NCBI GenBank assembly: GCA_013336205.1
Contig: JAAXUD010000145.1
Coordinates: forward strand, 1-6,953
From: Lentimicrobium sp.
Lineage (GTDB): Bacteria > Bacteroidota > Bacteroidia > Bacteroidales > Lentimicrobiaceae
Reading direction: 5' to 3'
Length of the DNA: 6,953 nucleotides
The position numbers were made by a program, and so were the translations under genes. Every line of letters begins with the position of its first letter. The first letter of the stretch is position 1. Of this stretch, positions 5,896 to 6,953 are shown piece by piece. The notes under the pieces are model-generated. The model had not been told where the DNA came from and did no database searches. It saw only the letters and a list, made by a program, of their open reading frames with translations.

Positions 5896-6953
5896 ATGCA
5901 CTTAAAAGTACTTGACTTCCTGAAACGAAACCCATGGTTTTTCTATGCATTCAGTGTTGCCATGCTTTTTCCGGCGCTGCTGTGGCATCTGGGGTTTCTG
6001 GCCATTAACTTTCCTACCGATGAACCTACCAGGGCCGTTGTTGCCATGGAAATGATTGTGAGCGGTAATTATATAACCCCCACCATCAACGGCGAGTTTT
6101 ATTACAATAAGCCGCCGCTCTATAACTGGATTATCATTGCTTTTTATAAAATGGCCGGCAATTACTCGGAATTTACCCTGCGTTTGCCGATGATCATCTC
6201 CTTGCTGCTGTTTGGTTTGACAATTTTTCTTTTTGTAAAAAAGCACCTTGGCAACAAACAGGCTTTCATCGTTGCTATTCTCTTCATTACTTCGGGCCGT
6301 ATACTTTTCTGGGACTCCTTTCTGGGATTGATCGACATTACTTTTTCCTGGCTGGTTTATGGTTCCTTTATGCTGATTTATCATCTGCATGCCCGCAAAA
6401 AGTACCTGGCCCTGTTCCTGGTTTCTTACCTGCTGACGGCCATTACCTTTATGATGAAAGGCTTGCCATCGCTGGTTTTTCAGGGAATTACCCTGCTCGC
6501 GTTTTTCAGTTATAACCGCGAATTTAAAAAACTCTTCAATTGGCGGCATTTTGCAGGCATCGGTCTTTTCCTGGTGGTAGTCGGAACCTATTATTTGTTT
6601 TATTTCAGGTACAATTCGCTCGACAATGTTTTTACCACCCTGTTTAGTGAGTCGGAGAAGCGCACCATCGTCAATTATGGCTGGGTTCGTTTTGTTACCC
6701 ACCTGTTTACTTTTCCGCTGGAAATGTTTTATCATTTCTTCCCCTGGTCAATTCTGTGGATTTATTTCTTCAGAAAGGATTTCCGGAAAACTTTGCACGA
6801 TCATCCTTTTTTGCGGTTTAATTTCCTGGTTTTCATTTTTAACATCATTATCTACTGGACATCGCCGGAATCATATCCCCGTTACATATTCATGCTTTTC
6901 CCGCCATTGTTTACCATCCTGGTTTACATGTTTTTTGAGGATTTGAAAAAGAA
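5896..6953 (+). CDS. Membrane glycosyltransferase of the ArnT/PMT type (GT83/GT39-like), C-terminus beyond the window
   Basis: The open frame from ATG 5896 runs off the right edge with 352 codons visible. It encodes a polytopic membrane protein. A first hydrophobic helix (~14-36) leads into an outer loop with TDEPTRAVVAMEMIVSGNYI (41-60) and NGEFYYNKPPLYNW (65-78). That is the acidic-pair plus KPPL signature of ArnT and protein O-mannosyltransferase-like enzymes, which take a sugar from a polyprenyl-phosphate carrier; Asp42/Glu43 are the likely catalytic pair. Further hydrophobic segments lie at ~97-114, 121-134, 145-163, 169-186, 191-205, 219-237, 280-292 and 309-321. A second signature follows: MMKGLPSL (186-193) and SPESYPRYIFMLFPPL (323-338), the latter like the late YILP-type motif of the family. 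Acceptor and sugar are unknown (lipid A, glycan or protein). The gene lies 98 bases after the SUI1-like gene with no promoter box found. Confidence 0.9.
   Translation, partial: MHLKVLDFLKRNPWFFYAFSVAMLFPALLWHLGFLAINFPTDEPTRAVVAMEMIVSGNYITPTINGEFYYNKPPLYNWIIIAFYKMAGNYSEFTLRLPMIISLLLFGLTIFLFVKKHLGNKQAFIVAILFITSGRILFWDSFLGLIDITFSWLVYGSFMLIYHLHARKKYLALFLVSYLLTAITFMMKGLPSLVFQGITLLAFFSYNREFKKLFNWRHFAGIGLFLVVVGTYYLFYFRYNSLDNVFTTLFSESEKRTIVNYGWVRFVTHLFTFPLEMFYHFFPWSILWIYFFRKDFRKTLHDHPFLRFNFLVFIFNIIIYWTSPESYPRYIFMLFPPLFTILVYMFFEDLKK

Noticed and set aside
5902..6735. 277-codon open frame on the minus strand
   Set aside because: It is antisense to the glycosyltransferase frame, which has hydrophobic helices and the DE/KPPL signature. 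The minus product is a Gln/Lys/Asn-rich low-quality sequence with no family similarity, as expected for the shadow of a Phe/Leu-rich membrane gene.
1..6953. CRISPR array, tRNA, rRNA, riboswitch, or defence system
   Set aside because: No regularly spaced repeats, no recognisable RNA-gene signatures and no nuclease, toxin or defence-type domains were seen.

Overview
The window looks like a chromosomal segment of a Bacteroidota (Bacteroidetes) bacterium, probably an anaerobe. Four signs point that way. Upstream of several genes there are boxes matching the Bacteroidetes -7 consensus TAnnTTTG (2305-2312, 4487-4494, and a one-mismatch copy at 2011-2018 on the minus strand). Gene starts lack Shine-Dalgarno sequences and sit in A-rich leaders. 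One lipoprotein has a Cys-Gly-Asp-Asp start like the surface-export signals of this phylum. Citrate lyase genes suggest fermentative citrate use. The exact genus cannot be told from the sequence alone.

Layout. Positions 1-1995 (minus strand) hold a citrate lyase operon. A fused gamma-beta subunit (acyl carrier CitD domain joined to CitE) comes first, and 18 bases later the alpha subunit CitF starts and runs off the left edge. Positions 1996-2371 are a divergent regulatory region with candidate promoters in both directions. Positions 2372-3256 (plus) encode a predicted surface lipoprotein, closed by a strong intrinsic terminator at 3273-3302. Positions 3303-4537 form an AT-rich, accessory-looking islet. 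It holds what looks like the decayed 5' end of a transposase gene (3424 onward, with an in-frame amber codon), a small secreted beta-barrel-like protein (3606-4295), and a non-coding stretch with an inverted repeat.

Positions 4538-5797 (plus) hold a two-gene unit: a diacylglycerol-kinase-family lipid kinase and, 12 bases on, an SUI1/YciH-type translation factor. From 5896 to the right edge (plus) there is a truncated integral-membrane glycosyltransferase of the ArnT/PMT type. It covers almost the whole right end; the long open frame on the opposite strand there is only its shadow.

How the genes fit together. CitD-CitE and CitF are parts of one enzyme that splits citrate into acetate and oxaloacetate. 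The genes that make and attach its prosthetic group (citC, citX, citG) are not in view and may lie beyond position 1. The lipid kinase and the lipid-linked-sugar glycosyltransferase both point loosely to envelope lipid chemistry, but nothing visible ties them into one pathway. I did not find a clearly new multi-gene system. The points most worth a second look are the CitD-CitE fusion, the transposase relic, and the AT-rich islet around the barrel-like gene.
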